From contig JASHOM010000089.1 in assembly GCA_030041115.1 (NCBI GenBank), forward strand, positions 1 to 33,504: 33,504 nt of DNA. The letters run 5' to 3'. The DNA comes from Vulcanimicrobiota bacterium. GTDB lineage: Bacteria; Vulcanimicrobiota; Vulcanimicrobiia; Vulcanimicrobiales; Vulcanimicrobiaceae. This document shows positions 9,119-17,847 of this stretch, piece after piece. Both the position numbers and the translations under genes were made by a program. The notes under the pieces were generated by a model. The model saw nothing but the letters and a program-made list of their open reading frames with translations, was not told the origin of the DNA and ran no database searches. How positions within the stretch are numbered: position 1 is the first letter of the stretch; every line of letters starts with the position of its first letter.

Positions 9119-9555
9119 GGGGCGAGCTGCGTCAAAACGTACGCGGCGACGTCGTGCAGATCGTTCGGCGGCATATGCCAGCGCGGCATGACGGGATCGA
9201 GCGGCTCTCCATCGTTGTCGATGCCGGTCGAAATCGCGCGCTCCAGTAAAGCGAGCGTGTACGGATGGCGCTGATCCGTTACGAGCGCGCGGTGACGTAG
9301 GTCCGCACTGACGACGCCCCCGGGAAAGTGCACGCCGCCGGAACCGTCGGTGCGATGGCAGGCGGCGCAATACGCAAAGAGCGGTCTCGGTGACGCCGAA
9401 ATCGGTACGCCGGAGCCGTCCCGGCCGGTGAGAAAGATGGCGCGGCCGTTGGAGAGTTGGGACGGCGACGCGCAAGCGGTCAGCGCCAGGACCGCGAGAC
9501 CGAGCAACCCGGCCGCTGCGCCTGCCGGCGTACGTCTGAGAGCGCCAAGCCGCAT
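9115..9555 (-). CDS. Cytochrome c family protein, predicted lipoprotein
   Basis: Haem motif CAACH (YCAACHRTDGSGG), distal Met candidate VMPRWHMPPNDLHDVAAYV; MRLGALRRTPAGAAAGLLGLAVLALTACASP lipobox supports start at 9555. Confidence 0.83.
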   Translation of the reverse strand: MRLGALRRTPAGAAAGLLGLAVLALTACASPSQLSNGRAIFLTGRDGSGVPISASPRPLFAYCAACHRTDGSGGVHFPGGVVSADLRHRALVTDQRHPYTLALLERAISTGIDNDGEPLDPVMPRWHMPPNDLHDVAAYVLTQLAP

Positions 9556-9625
9556 AGCCGGTCTTTCGTCGGCGTCGGCAACCGCCACTGCGGGAGTCCG
9601 ATGGACCGTCTTGGAAATCTCGACC

Positions 9626-11050
9626 ATGTTGGGCAGGTTCCGATTCATTTCGGCAATGTCGTGGTTGGTCGCAACCGCCGCCGGGTGCTCGGGTTACGGC
9701 GCACCCGCCGGCGCACCCGCCGGCGTTCCCACGGCGCCGTCACTTGGGAGCTCGGTAAGCAAGTACATCTCGCACGTCGTCGTCGTCATTCAAGAGAATC
9801 GCAGCCTCGAGAATTTCTTCGCGGGATTCCCGGGCGCCAACGCCCCGCTCTACGGCTGTGCGAAAAAACAGCAAAAACAGTTTGCAGCGCGTGGTGCTCA
9901 ACGCACGAGCTCGGGTTGCCCGTCCGGCGACGTCGTCATTCGCCTCCATCAGATTACGTTCGACGGTCCCGATCTGCGCCACGACTGGGAATCCTCGATG
10001 GCCGATTGGGACAAGGGCAAGATGGATGGATTCTACGAGTTCGGGAACCACACCAAAGACGAAGCGTACGCCTACGTCGTGCATAAGCAGACCGAACCGT
10101 ATTGGGCGATGGCCCGCCAATACGTGCTCGCCGACGAGATGTTCCCCACCGAATTCGGCGGGAGTTTCACGGCCCATCTCACGCTCGTAGCGGGAACCGA
10201 CGACATCAAGCTGCCGTCCGAAGCCGAAGTCGACTTTCCGAGCGCCGCGCCCGACGATTGCGACTCGCCACCCGGCACGAAGAGTTCGTACATAACCGAG
10301 AAGCCGTACCGGGTCAAGTATTATTTCCAGGGGCCGTTCCCGTGCTTCGATCAGTTCAATACGATGGCCGAAGTGCTCGACCGCGCCGGGGTCTCGTGGA
10401 AGTTCTACGCGACCAAACTGCTCGACGCCGGCTTCTGGGAGCCGTTCGAGGCGATCAGGTACGTACGCTACGGTCACGACTGGCGCTCGAACATCATCGT
10501 GCCGCAAACGAAGATTCTAACCGATCCCGAAAAAGGCGAGCTGGCCTCGGTGAGCTGGGTCACGCCGAGCAAGGCCGATTCGGATCATCCGGCCGCTCAC
10601 AGCGATTTGGGGCCGTCCTGGGTCGCATCGATCGTGAACGCGATCGGTGAAAGTCCCTACTGGAATACGACGGCGATCATCATCCTGTGGGACGACTGGG
10701 GAGGCTGGTACGACAACGCCCCGCCGCCGCAGCTCGATTATCGCGGCCTCGGCATTCGCGTGCCGTGCTTGATCATCTCGCCGTACGCGAGGCAAGGAGA
10801 ATCGCACGAAGGCTACGTGTCGCACACGCAATACGAGTATGGCAGCATCCTGAGGTTCATCGAGCAGGTTTTCGACCTTCCCCATATCGGCACGGAGGCG
10901 AACGGCTATACGGATAAGCGCGCCAACAGTCTCATCGACAGCTTCGACTTCACGCAGTCTCCGCGTCCGTTCACGCCGATTAAAACGGTCTACCCGAGCT
11001 CGCGCTTCATTCACGAGCCGCCGTCGGACGAACCCGTCGATACGCAGTAG
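9626..11050 (+). CDS. Phospholipase C / acid phosphatase AcpA-type phosphoesterase, predicted lipoprotein
   Basis: YISHVVVVIQENRSLENFFAGFPGAN, PTEFGGSFTAHL, TTAIIILWDDWGGWYD, GIRVPCLIISPYAR..SHTQYEYGSILRFIEQVF motifs; start chosen at MLGRFRFISAMSWLVATAAGCSG. Confidence 0.92.
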   Translation: MLGRFRFISAMSWLVATAAGCSGYGAPAGAPAGVPTAPSLGSSVSKYISHVVVVIQENRSLENFFAGFPGANAPLYGCAKKQQKQFAARGAQRTSSGCPSGDVVIRLHQITFDGPDLRHDWESSMADWDKGKMDGFYEFGNHTKDEAYAYVVHKQTEPYWAMARQYVLADEMFPTEFGGSFTAHLTLVAGTDDIKLPSEAEVDFPSAAPDDCDSPPGTKSSYITEKPYRVKYYFQGPFPCFDQFNTMAEVLDRAGVSWKFYATKLLDAGFWEPFEAIRYVRYGHDWRSNIIVPQTKILTDPEKGELASVSWVTPSKADSDHPAAHSDLGPSWVASIVNAIGESPYWNTTAIIILWDDWGGWYDNAPPPQLDYRGLGIRVPCLIISPYARQGESHEGYVSHTQYEYGSILRFIEQVFDLPHIGTEANGYTDKRANSLIDSFDFTQSPRPFTPIKTVYPSSRFIHEPPSDEPVDTQ

Positions 11051-11075
11051 CGCGCGGTTGGCAAAACCGCGCGCT
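11049..11075. terminator. 11-bp stem hairpin between convergent genes, probable terminator
   Basis: AGCGCGCGGTT-GGCAA-AACCGCGCGCT immediately at the stop at 11050 (+) and before the stop at 11105 (-); followed by CCGTTTCTT. Confidence 0.65.
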
Positions 11076-11104
11076 CCGTTTCTTATGCGGACGAACGCCG
11101 CGGT

Positions 11105-12142
11105 TCAGTAGACCGGCGCGGTGCCCACGCCGGTCGGCGGCTGCTCAATCGGCGGAATCGGTTGCGAGAACGGAATCGGCGTCGGTGTGGGACCCGAGAA
11201 CGGAATCGGCGTCGGAACGGGGCCCGAAATCGGCTGCCCGAGGATCGGCGTGGGAGTGGGCCGGCGCTGCTCGTACCCATTGACGAGGGCACCGCCGAGG
11301 TCCACGTCGTGCGCGCTAACGTCGACGTTCACGCCTTTCTCTTGGGGGGTAAGCGTCGTCTCGATTCGTCCCCCATTGCCGTTCTGCGCGCTCACGCGCA
11401 GTGCCCCGTTCTGCTCGTAGGTAACCGACTCGCCGTTGCCGAGCTGCAGCGTCTGTCCCTTCGCGATGGAGATCGATTGTCCGTAGCTCGTGATCGACGC
11501 GTCGCCGTCGTTATTCATCGTGACCGTCGTCGCCCCGTTGTTCAGCGCGACCGTCGCCGATTGGTTCCAGTCGACGCCTTTACCGTCGCGCGGCGTAACC
11601 TGCGTCGAGACGCGAAATCCGCCGGCGATCGAATCGGAGTTGATCAAATCGGGTTGCGAAGCCATGTTGTTCCATTTGGCACCGTTGAAGGATAGATGCG
11701 GATCGCCGTCGCTCGAACCTTTGGCGTTTTGGAAGTAGCGTTCGTTGCCGGAGGGCGGGCAACCGGTGCCGCCGTATGGCGAACAGCCGTTACCGCCGTT
11801 GGGCGGACAGCCGTTACCGCCGTTGGGCGGACAACCGTTGGATCCGTAGGGCGAATTGGAGCCGTAGCCCATCAGCGACTGAAGCATCTGCATCAACTGC
11901 TGCAAGACGCCCATGAGCGGCCCGAAGAGCCCTTGCATCGAGCTCGAGCTGCCGTAGCCGTCGGCGTACGAGGATGAGGCATCGCTTTGAGTGAGCCAAG
12001 GCGGAACGAAACGCGAGATATTGTCGCCCGCGGCGGGTGCAGCCGACCCGGCAAAGAGCGCGCCTTCGGCTTGCGCGCCCTCGGCGGGAGAGGAGAGCGA
12101 ACTTGGGGTGAGCGAGCCGTCGAACGGCTGAACGTACATCAT
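11105..12142 (-). CDS. Repeat-containing protein with GDPH (VWD / DUF1521-like) domain, unknown function
   Basis: SDGDPHLSFNGAKWNNM...FRVSTQVTP...VALNNGATTVTMNNDGDASITSYGQSISIAKGQTLQLGNGESVTYEQNGALRVSAQN resembles a VWD-type beta-rich domain; upstream GLFGPLMGVLQQLMQMLQSLMGYGSN helix and NGCPPNGG repeats; Pro/Thr-rich C-terminus; no signal peptide. Confidence 0.75.
   Translation of the reverse strand: MMYVQPFDGSLTPSSLSSPAEGAQAEGALFAGSAAPAAGDNISRFVPPWLTQSDASSSYADGYGSSSSMQGLFGPLMGVLQQLMQMLQSLMGYGSNSPYGSNGCPPNGGNGCPPNGGNGCSPYGGTGCPPSGNERYFQNAKGSSDGDPHLSFNGAKWNNMASQPDLINSDSIAGGFRVSTQVTPRDGKGVDWNQSATVALNNGATTVTMNNDGDASITSYGQSISIAKGQTLQLGNGESVTYEQNGALRVSAQNGNGGRIETTLTPQEKGVNVDVSAHDVDLGGALVNGYEQRRPTPTPILGQPISGPVPTPIPFSGPTPTPIPFSQPIPPIEQPPTGVGTAPVY
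11154..11262 (-). repeat. Imperfect tandem repeat encoding PTPIPFSGP-type Pro-rich tail
   Basis: GAGAACGGAATCGGCGTCGG occurs twice (around 11165 and 11196) plus diverged copies; encodes PTPTPILGQPISGPVPTPIPFSGPTPTPIPFSQP. Confidence 0.65.
11760..11855 (-). repeat. 4 x 24-bp in-frame tandem repeat encoding (N/T)GC(P/S)P(N/Y/S)GG-type units
   Basis: Units at 11760-11783, 11784-11807, 11808-11831, 11832-11855; the two central units are identical: CAGCCGTTACCGCCGTTGGGCGGA. Confidence 0.85.
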
Positions 12143-12231
12143 AAACCTCCGTCGTAATGAATTGCGCTTCGATCACGACGAGTGCGCTGCGCGACAAGGG
12201 GCGGCGGACACGCTAGAAAAACCGAGGCGAC

Positions 12232-13342
12232 ATGAGCGATACGCAGATAACCACCGTGGCCCGTCTTCAGCAGCGCTTGGAAGCGCTCAAGGAGCGTCTT
12301 TGACGACGCCGGCAGCCGTCGCCGGATAGCCGAGCTCGAGGAACGCTCGCGATCGCAGGAGTTCTGGAGCGATCCGGACTCGGCGCAGCGCACGATGAAG
12401 GAACTCGCCGAGTTACGCGAACGGACGGAGTCGTTCGCTGCCGTCGGCGCCGCGCTCGACGAAGCGCGCGAGCTGCTGGCGCTCTTCAAGGACGATCCGG
12501 CGGCCGAAGGTGAAGCCGATCGGAGCATCGCTTCGGCGGCGGACTCGCTCGAAGCGCTCGAGATGGCGGCCAGCTTTAGCGGTGAGTTCGATGCGCACGA
12601 CGCAATCGTGAGCATCTTCACGGGGGCCGGGGGAGTCGATGCCGCCGATTGGACGGCGATGCTCGCTCGCATGTACCTGCGCTGGGCGGAAACGAAGGGA
12701 TTTTCGACGCAGATCGTCGACGAGTCGCCGGCCGAAGAAGCCGGTTTGAAATCGCTGACTTTCTTCGTACGCGGCCGTAACGCTTATGGGTTGCTCGAGA
12801 GCGAGCGCGGGGTTCATCGCCTGGTCCGGCTTTCACCGTTCGACGCGGCGCACCGCCGCCACACCTCGTTTGCGGCAGTCGACGTTATCCCGGAGGTTGA
12901 AGCCGGCGAAAGCCCCGACGTCGAGATCAAGCCCGACGATCTGCGAATCGAAACATTCAAATCCGGCGGCGCGGGCGGGCAATACGTGAACAAGACCGAG
13001 TCGGCGGTTCGAGTCGTGCACCTGCCGACCGGAATCGTGGTTGCCTCGCAGCAAGAACGCTCGCAAGCGCAAAACCGCGAAGTGGCGTTGAACATTCTGC
13101 GCGCAAAGCTGGTTGCCCGCGCGGGCGAGGAGCGCGACCGGAAGCTCGCCGATTTGCGCGGGGAACGTCAGGCGAACGAGTGGGGCTCGCAGATTCGGTC
13201 GTACGTGCTGCAGCCCTACCAACTCGTCAAGGATCATCGCACCGGCGTCGAAACGGGTAACGTCGGCGACGTACTCGACGGTCGAATAGATACGTTCATT
13301 TGGCCCTTTCTCCAGCAGCGTCGCGGCGCGCCGCCGGGGTAA
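12232..13342 (+). CDS. prfB: Peptide chain release factor 2, expressed through a programmed +1 frameshift: join(12232..12300, 12302..13342)
   Basis: Zero frame MSDTQITTVARLQQRLEALKERL then TGA; +1 frame continues DDAGSRRRIAELEERSRSQEFWSDP...; downstream GGAGGQYVNKTESAVRVVHLPTGIVVASQQERSQAQNRE is the RF GGQ domain. Confidence 0.96.
12289..12304 (+). promoter_or_regulatory. RF2 programmed +1 frameshift signal
   Basis: AAGGAG-CGT-CTT-TGA-C: internal SD-like element, 3-nt spacer, slippery CUU and UGA C stop context. Confidence 0.94.
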
Positions 13343-13344
13343 CC

Positions 13345-14685
13345 ATGCGCGACCGTTTTTTGTGGATTGGGGTGGCGGTCTACGCGGCGCTCTTCGCGTG
13401 GCTGGGGTCGGTGAAGTACGCCGCGCATCGCAACCTGGTGGATTTCGGAATCTTCGCGCAGACGGCGGCAAGCGCGTTCGGCTGCTTCTGCAATCCGATC
13501 GAGGGTAGTCACTGGGCGTTTCATTTCTCGCCGATTCTCTATCCGGTGGGGATCGCGGTCGCGTTGATGCACGCGCCGCTCACGATGATCGCGCTTCAGG
13601 CGATTGCCGGTGCGCTTGTGGCGCCGCCCGTCTACGCACTGGTTCGGGCGCGCAGCGACGCCGGGCGCGCGCGGCTGGCGGCACTCGTTACGTGGCTCTA
13701 TCCCCCGCTTGCCGGACTGATCTTCGGCGACTTTCACGAAAACGGTTTCGCGCCGGCGGCGGTGGCCTGGACGATCTACTGCTTCGACGCCGGTCTGATC
13801 GGCGCGACGTTCATCGCGGCACTCGTCACGTTGTCGATCAAAGAGGATCAAGCCGTTTTTTTGGCCGTCGCCGGCGCGCTGGGCGCGTGGCGCTTTCGCG
13901 GGACGAGCCGCGGCCGCGTTGCCGCTGCGATCGCGACCGTCAGCGTGCTCGTGCTGTTGGTCTTTTTCGGATACATCCGTTCGCACGCAACGGCTTGGAA
14001 CGGAACGTCGTGGCAGCCGATGCGCTTTTATGCCTGGAGCGTAGCCGACGCGGCGACTCTCGTCGCGGGAATCGGCGCGCGAGCCGGCTTCGTGGTGCTC
14101 GTCTTCGTGCCGTTGCTCTTTTTGCCGTTTCGCTCCGCCGCGATCTGGCTCGCGGTCGCACCGCTTGCCGAAGTGCTTCTTTCGCGCATCCCGGCGACGT
14201 TCGTGGTCGGAACGCATTATGCCGGAGCCTGGATCGGTTACGTTCTGGCGGCGTTCGCCTTCGCGCTACGCGATCTCCCGGCCGGAAAGGCGCGCGTCGC
14301 GCTGATCGTCTGTGCCGCGCTCTGCGCGCTGGAGCTGGCCGTCGCCGATCCTCTCCATCCCGCGTTGAATCTGCGCGCCGTGCAATCGCGCGACGCGGCT
14401 TTGGACTGGTTCTTGACGACGCTACCGGCCGATGCCAGCCTGGCAACGCAAGAAGAAGCCTACACGCATTTGGCCCTCGCGGATCCGTACGCGCGTCTCT
14501 TGCCCGAGCTGCCCGGCCGGGAAGTGCGGGCCTGCTTCGTCCTGATCGATTGGAACTTTCCCGATTCCGCGCGCTTGCAGGAATACGGCGCGGCCTTCGA
14601 GCGGCTCGTGGAGCGACAGCGCTATCTTCTCGTTGCGAAGCGCGGCGGCATCGAGCTTTATCGCCGTACCGGCGGCTGCCGTTAA
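13345..14685 (+). CDS. DUF2079-like polytopic membrane protein
   Basis: MRDRFLWIGVAVYAALFAWLGSVKYAAHRNLVDFGIFAQTAASAF...GSHWAFHFSPILYPVGIAVAL...FGDFHENGFAPAA matches the DUF2079 pattern; many TM segments. Confidence 0.82.
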   Translation: MRDRFLWIGVAVYAALFAWLGSVKYAAHRNLVDFGIFAQTAASAFGCFCNPIEGSHWAFHFSPILYPVGIAVALMHAPLTMIALQAIAGALVAPPVYALVRARSDAGRARLAALVTWLYPPLAGLIFGDFHENGFAPAAVAWTIYCFDAGLIGATFIAALVTLSIKEDQAVFLAVAGALGAWRFRGTSRGRVAAAIATVSVLVLLVFFGYIRSHATAWNGTSWQPMRFYAWSVADAATLVAGIGARAGFVVLVFVPLLFLPFRSAAIWLAVAPLAEVLLSRIPATFVVGTHYAGAWIGYVLAAFAFALRDLPAGKARVALIVCAALCALELAVADPLHPALNLRAVQSRDAALDWFLTTLPADASLATQEEAYTHLALADPYARLLPELPGREVRACFVLIDWNFPDSARLQEYGAAFERLVERQRYLLVAKRGGIELYRRTGGCR

Positions 14686-15656
14686 CTCGATACGAGTTGC
14701 ACGAGCGCATCGCTCGCCGTTACCGGCCATCCCGAATCGCCGCGGACGATGCGGTGCGGTGCGGCCCACGGCGTCCAGCGGGCAACCTGCAGCGCGAAGT
14801 CGCGCCGCGCGGGGAAAACGGCGACGACGGGCGTTCCGATCATGCCCGCGACGTGCAAGGCGCCCGAATCCGGAGTCACGATCGCCCGTGCCGCGCCGAT
14901 CGCCGCCTTCCACGGCTCGACGTCGTCGAAGTAGGTGACGGCGAGTCCGGTCGCTCCCGCGATTTGCCGCGCATAGGCGGCCTCGCGTCGAGCCGAGAGC
15001 AGCGCCGGAGCTCCGCCGGCCGCTAGCCGGCGAACGAGCTCGATGACGTCCGCGAGAGCAATGCCCAGCCGCTCCCACTTGTCGGTGATCTGCACGGCCA
15101 CGCGTTCACGCCGTTGGGACGTGCATTCGAGGATGAGCGGCCGCAGCTGCGCCGCGTCACGCGTCGGCGGCTCGTCGCCCACGAGCGGCCGCGCCAAGTC
15201 GAAGAGTACGGCGCATTCATGCGGTGCCCGCGAATCCAGGCCGGCGCTGCGATAAATCGTGCCGGTGAGGAAACGGCGCGTCCAGAGCGTCTTGAACGGC
15301 TTCCCCCAGCCATTGGCAAAGCCGACGCGCGCCGGCGCGCCCACCGCGCCGGCAAGGCGGTAGCCGGCCGGATCTTCGGTCGCTACCAGGACGTGCGTGT
15401 AGTCGTGGCCGCGCAGCTCGCGCCCCAGGCTCGCGATCGCGGCGAGATTCGATCGAGTGCTCGAGCGCAGCTCGAACTCGGCGACGATGCTACGGCGAAC
15501 GGCGCCGGAGGCGAAAATGCCGGCGTTTTCGCGGCTGAGCACCAAGTCGACCGGCAGTGCGCGGCGGCGTAACGCGGCGAGCAGCGGCGTCAGCGCGAGC
15601 GCGTCGCCGATCGCGTCGAGGCGGATGATGAGCACCGACGCGGAAACACTCGGCAT
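14682..15656 (-). CDS. Glycosyltransferase family 9 (heptosyltransferase-like)
   Basis: VLIIRLDAIGDALALTPLLAALRRR N-terminal motif; C-terminal AIVTPDSGALHVAGMIGTPVVAVFPARR typical of GT9. Confidence 0.9.
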   Translation of the reverse strand: MPSVSASVLIIRLDAIGDALALTPLLAALRRRALPVDLVLSRENAGIFASGAVRRSIVAEFELRSSTRSNLAAIASLGRELRGHDYTHVLVATEDPAGYRLAGAVGAPARVGFANGWGKPFKTLWTRRFLTGTIYRSAGLDSRAPHECAVLFDLARPLVGDEPPTRDAAQLRPLILECTSQRRERVAVQITDKWERLGIALADVIELVRRLAAGGAPALLSARREAAYARQIAGATGLAVTYFDDVEPWKAAIGAARAIVTPDSGALHVAGMIGTPVVAVFPARRDFALQVARWTPWAAPHRIVRGDSGWPVTASDALVQLVSS

Positions 15657-15701
15657 GGCCGTTCATTGCGCCTGCGAATTCACGGTCGCCTGCCTGCTGC
15701 C

Positions 15702-16043
15702 GTGATTGCGCGCGACGACGTGGTGACGTTCGAGCAGCTGGACGGATACCGGACCGTTCGCAGCTTCGGACACGTTTCGGGAACCGCGTCGCGTCCGCGC
15801 AATCGCTTACGGTCGACCTTTCGCAGTCTTGGGATGCTGATCGGCCTGGCCGGTTCGGAGTTTCTCAGCGATGCCGAGCAGCTGCGCAACGAGGCGATCG
15901 AAGCGCTGCGCCGCCGAGCCGGCACGATGGGAGCCAACGCCGTCATCGGTCTGCAGTTCTTCGTTTCCGACGAGCCCGACGGATCGTGCGAAGTGGTCGC
16001 GTTCGGCAACGCGGTTGCGGTGACGAAGACGGAGGATGCTTGA
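15702..16043 (+). CDS. YbjQ/UPF0145 family protein, probable GTG start
   Basis: VIARDDVVTFEQLDGYRTVRSFGHVSGTASRPRN...EQLRNEAIEALRRRAGTMGANAVIGLQFFVSD..CEVVAFGNAVAV matches the YbjQ pattern. Confidence 0.82.
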   Translation: MIARDDVVTFEQLDGYRTVRSFGHVSGTASRPRNRLRSTFRSLGMLIGLAGSEFLSDAEQLRNEAIEALRRRAGTMGANAVIGLQFFVSDEPDGSCEVVAFGNAVAVTKTEDA

Positions 16044-16721
16044 GTGGAGAACGGCGAGCGGGAGCGCCGGGCAGAGCTGCTCGCGCAAGCCTCGACTGCG
16101 GCCGCCGCCTGCCGCAAATGCCCGATCGGGTACGAGCGGCGCAACAACGTCTACGGCGAAGGCGATCCGTGCGCGCGCCTGATGGTCGTCGGAGAGGGCC
16201 CTGGCGAGACCGAGGACCAGCTGGGCCGGCCTTTCGTCGGTCGCGCCGGCCAACTGCTCGATCGCATGCTGGCGGCGATCGAGCTCGCGCGCGAAGAAGT
16301 CTACATTTGCAACACGGTCAAATGCCGCCCGACGCTTGCGGGGCCGTATGGAGCGCGTAACCGAGCGCCGGACGCGCAGGAGATGGAAAACTGCCGCCCC
16401 TTTTTAGACCAGCAGATCGCTATCATTGCGCCGCAAGTCATCCTTGCGCTCGGGTCGCCGGCCGCGAAGTCGTTTTTGGGGCGCGATTTTCAGATCACGC
16501 GGATGCGCGGCCGCTGGTATGCCGGTCCGCGCGACACGCCGCTCATGGTGACCTTCCACCCGGCCTACGTCCTGCGGCAGACCGGCGGCGAGATCGAGGG
16601 CGTGAAACGCATGGTTTGGGCCGATTTGAAGGCGGTTCGCGCAAAGCTCGACGCGCCGCCCGAAGTCCCGCACGTGCAAGCGGTCGAGATACGTCAGGCG
16701 AGTCTCTTTGAAGCCCGTTGA
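16044..16721 (+). CDS. Type-4 (Fe-S) uracil-DNA glycosylase; GTG start
   Basis: CRKC, VVGEGPGETEDQLGRPFVGRAGQLLDRML, VYICNTVKCRP, MENCRPFLDQQI, TFHPAYVLR motifs of UDG family 4. Confidence 0.95.
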   Translation: MENGERERRAELLAQASTAAAACRKCPIGYERRNNVYGEGDPCARLMVVGEGPGETEDQLGRPFVGRAGQLLDRMLAAIELAREEVYICNTVKCRPTLAGPYGARNRAPDAQEMENCRPFLDQQIAIIAPQVILALGSPAAKSFLGRDFQITRMRGRWYAGPRDTPLMVTFHPAYVLRQTGGEIEGVKRMVWADLKAVRAKLDAPPEVPHVQAVEIRQASLFEAR

Positions 16722-17814
16722 AATCTGGCTTCGCGACGCCGTCGCGCGCGCCGGCTTCCAAAACGCCGGTGAGTTCGCGAGCCGGTTCGACCTCAAGCCG
16801 TACCGGCTGCGGCAGCTCTACCACGCCGCCGCCAAAGAGCTGCTCGACAGCGTGAGCGAGGTGAGCACGCTGCCGAAGGCACTGCGCACGGCGATCGCGG
16901 AGTGCGGCGTCGCCCTCTGCGCGGTCGAGCCGATTACCCTCCAACGCTCGCGGGACGAGCAGACGTTGAAGGCGCTCTTTCGGCTACGCGACGGCAACGA
17001 AGTCGAAGCCGTGCTGATGGAGCATTACGGCAATCGCACCACCGTTTGCATCTCTTCGCAAGCGGGATGTGCCTTTGCCTGCGCATTCTGTGCGACCGGG
17101 CAAGGCGGATTCAACCGCAACTGCTCCGCCGGCGAGATTTTCGATCAAGCGCGCTTCTTCGCGCGACTCCTCGCCGCGCGCGCGAAGCGAATTACGAACG
17201 TCGTGTTCATGGGCATGGGCGAGCCGTTTCACAACTACGATGCGGTCATGGACGCCGTCGCGCTGCTCAACGACCCGAACGGTTTCGGGCTGGGACAGCG
17301 CCACATCACGATCTCGACGGTCGGCCTGGTCGACAAGATCGATCGCTTCGCCGGCGAGCGGCTCCAAGTCAATCTGGCCATCTCGCTCCACGCGCCGACC
17401 GACGAGCTTCGCTCGCGGCTGATGCCGGTCAATCGACGGTTCCCGCTCGGCGAGTTGATGGCGGCGTGCGAACGGTACGTTGGCAAAACCAAGCGCAAGG
17501 TGTTCTTCGAATACGTGATGCTCGCGGGCGTGAACGACGATGCCGCTTGCGCAAAAGAGCTCGCGCGGCTGATGCGCGGTCACCTCTACCACGTCAACTT
17601 GATTCCATACAACACGACGCCCGACGGCCGGTTCGCGGCCACGCCGGATGCGCGAATTTGGGAGTTCGCGGCGATCCTCGATGCGGCGGACGTTGCGGTG
17701 ACCGTCCGGCAAAACATGGGTCGCGACATCGCCGCCGCCTGCGGCCAGCTGCGCGGAACGGTCGAACGGAATCGAACGGCAAGACGCGCGGCCGATGCCG
17801 AAACGGTGATTTAG
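16708..17814 (+). CDS. rlmN: Dual-specificity 23S rRNA/tRNA (adenine-C2) methyltransferase; likely TTG start
   Basis: Radical SAM motif CAFACAFCATGQGGFNRN, VVFMGMGEPFHNYDAVMDAV, LAISLHAPTDELRSRLMPVNRRFPL, YVMLAGVND, VTVRQNMGRDIAAACGQL. Confidence 0.97.
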   Translation: MKPVEIWLRDAVARAGFQNAGEFASRFDLKPYRLRQLYHAAAKELLDSVSEVSTLPKALRTAIAECGVALCAVEPITLQRSRDEQTLKALFRLRDGNEVEAVLMEHYGNRTTVCISSQAGCAFACAFCATGQGGFNRNCSAGEIFDQARFFARLLAARAKRITNVVFMGMGEPFHNYDAVMDAVALLNDPNGFGLGQRHITISTVGLVDKIDRFAGERLQVNLAISLHAPTDELRSRLMPVNRRFPLGELMAACERYVGKTKRKVFFEYVMLAGVNDDAACAKELARLMRGHLYHVNLIPYNTTPDGRFAATPDARIWEFAAILDAADVAVTVRQNMGRDIAAACGQLRGTVERNRTARRAADAETVI

Positions 17815-17847
17815 TCTGCGTGGAGCCGCTCGGCGGGGACCCCGGTG

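Noticed and set aside
13234-14217. 327-aa minus ORF rich in Arg/Asp/His/Glu
   Set aside because: Mirror of a hydrophobic TM protein (DUF2079-like); a hydrophilic antisense frame is the expected complement artefact.
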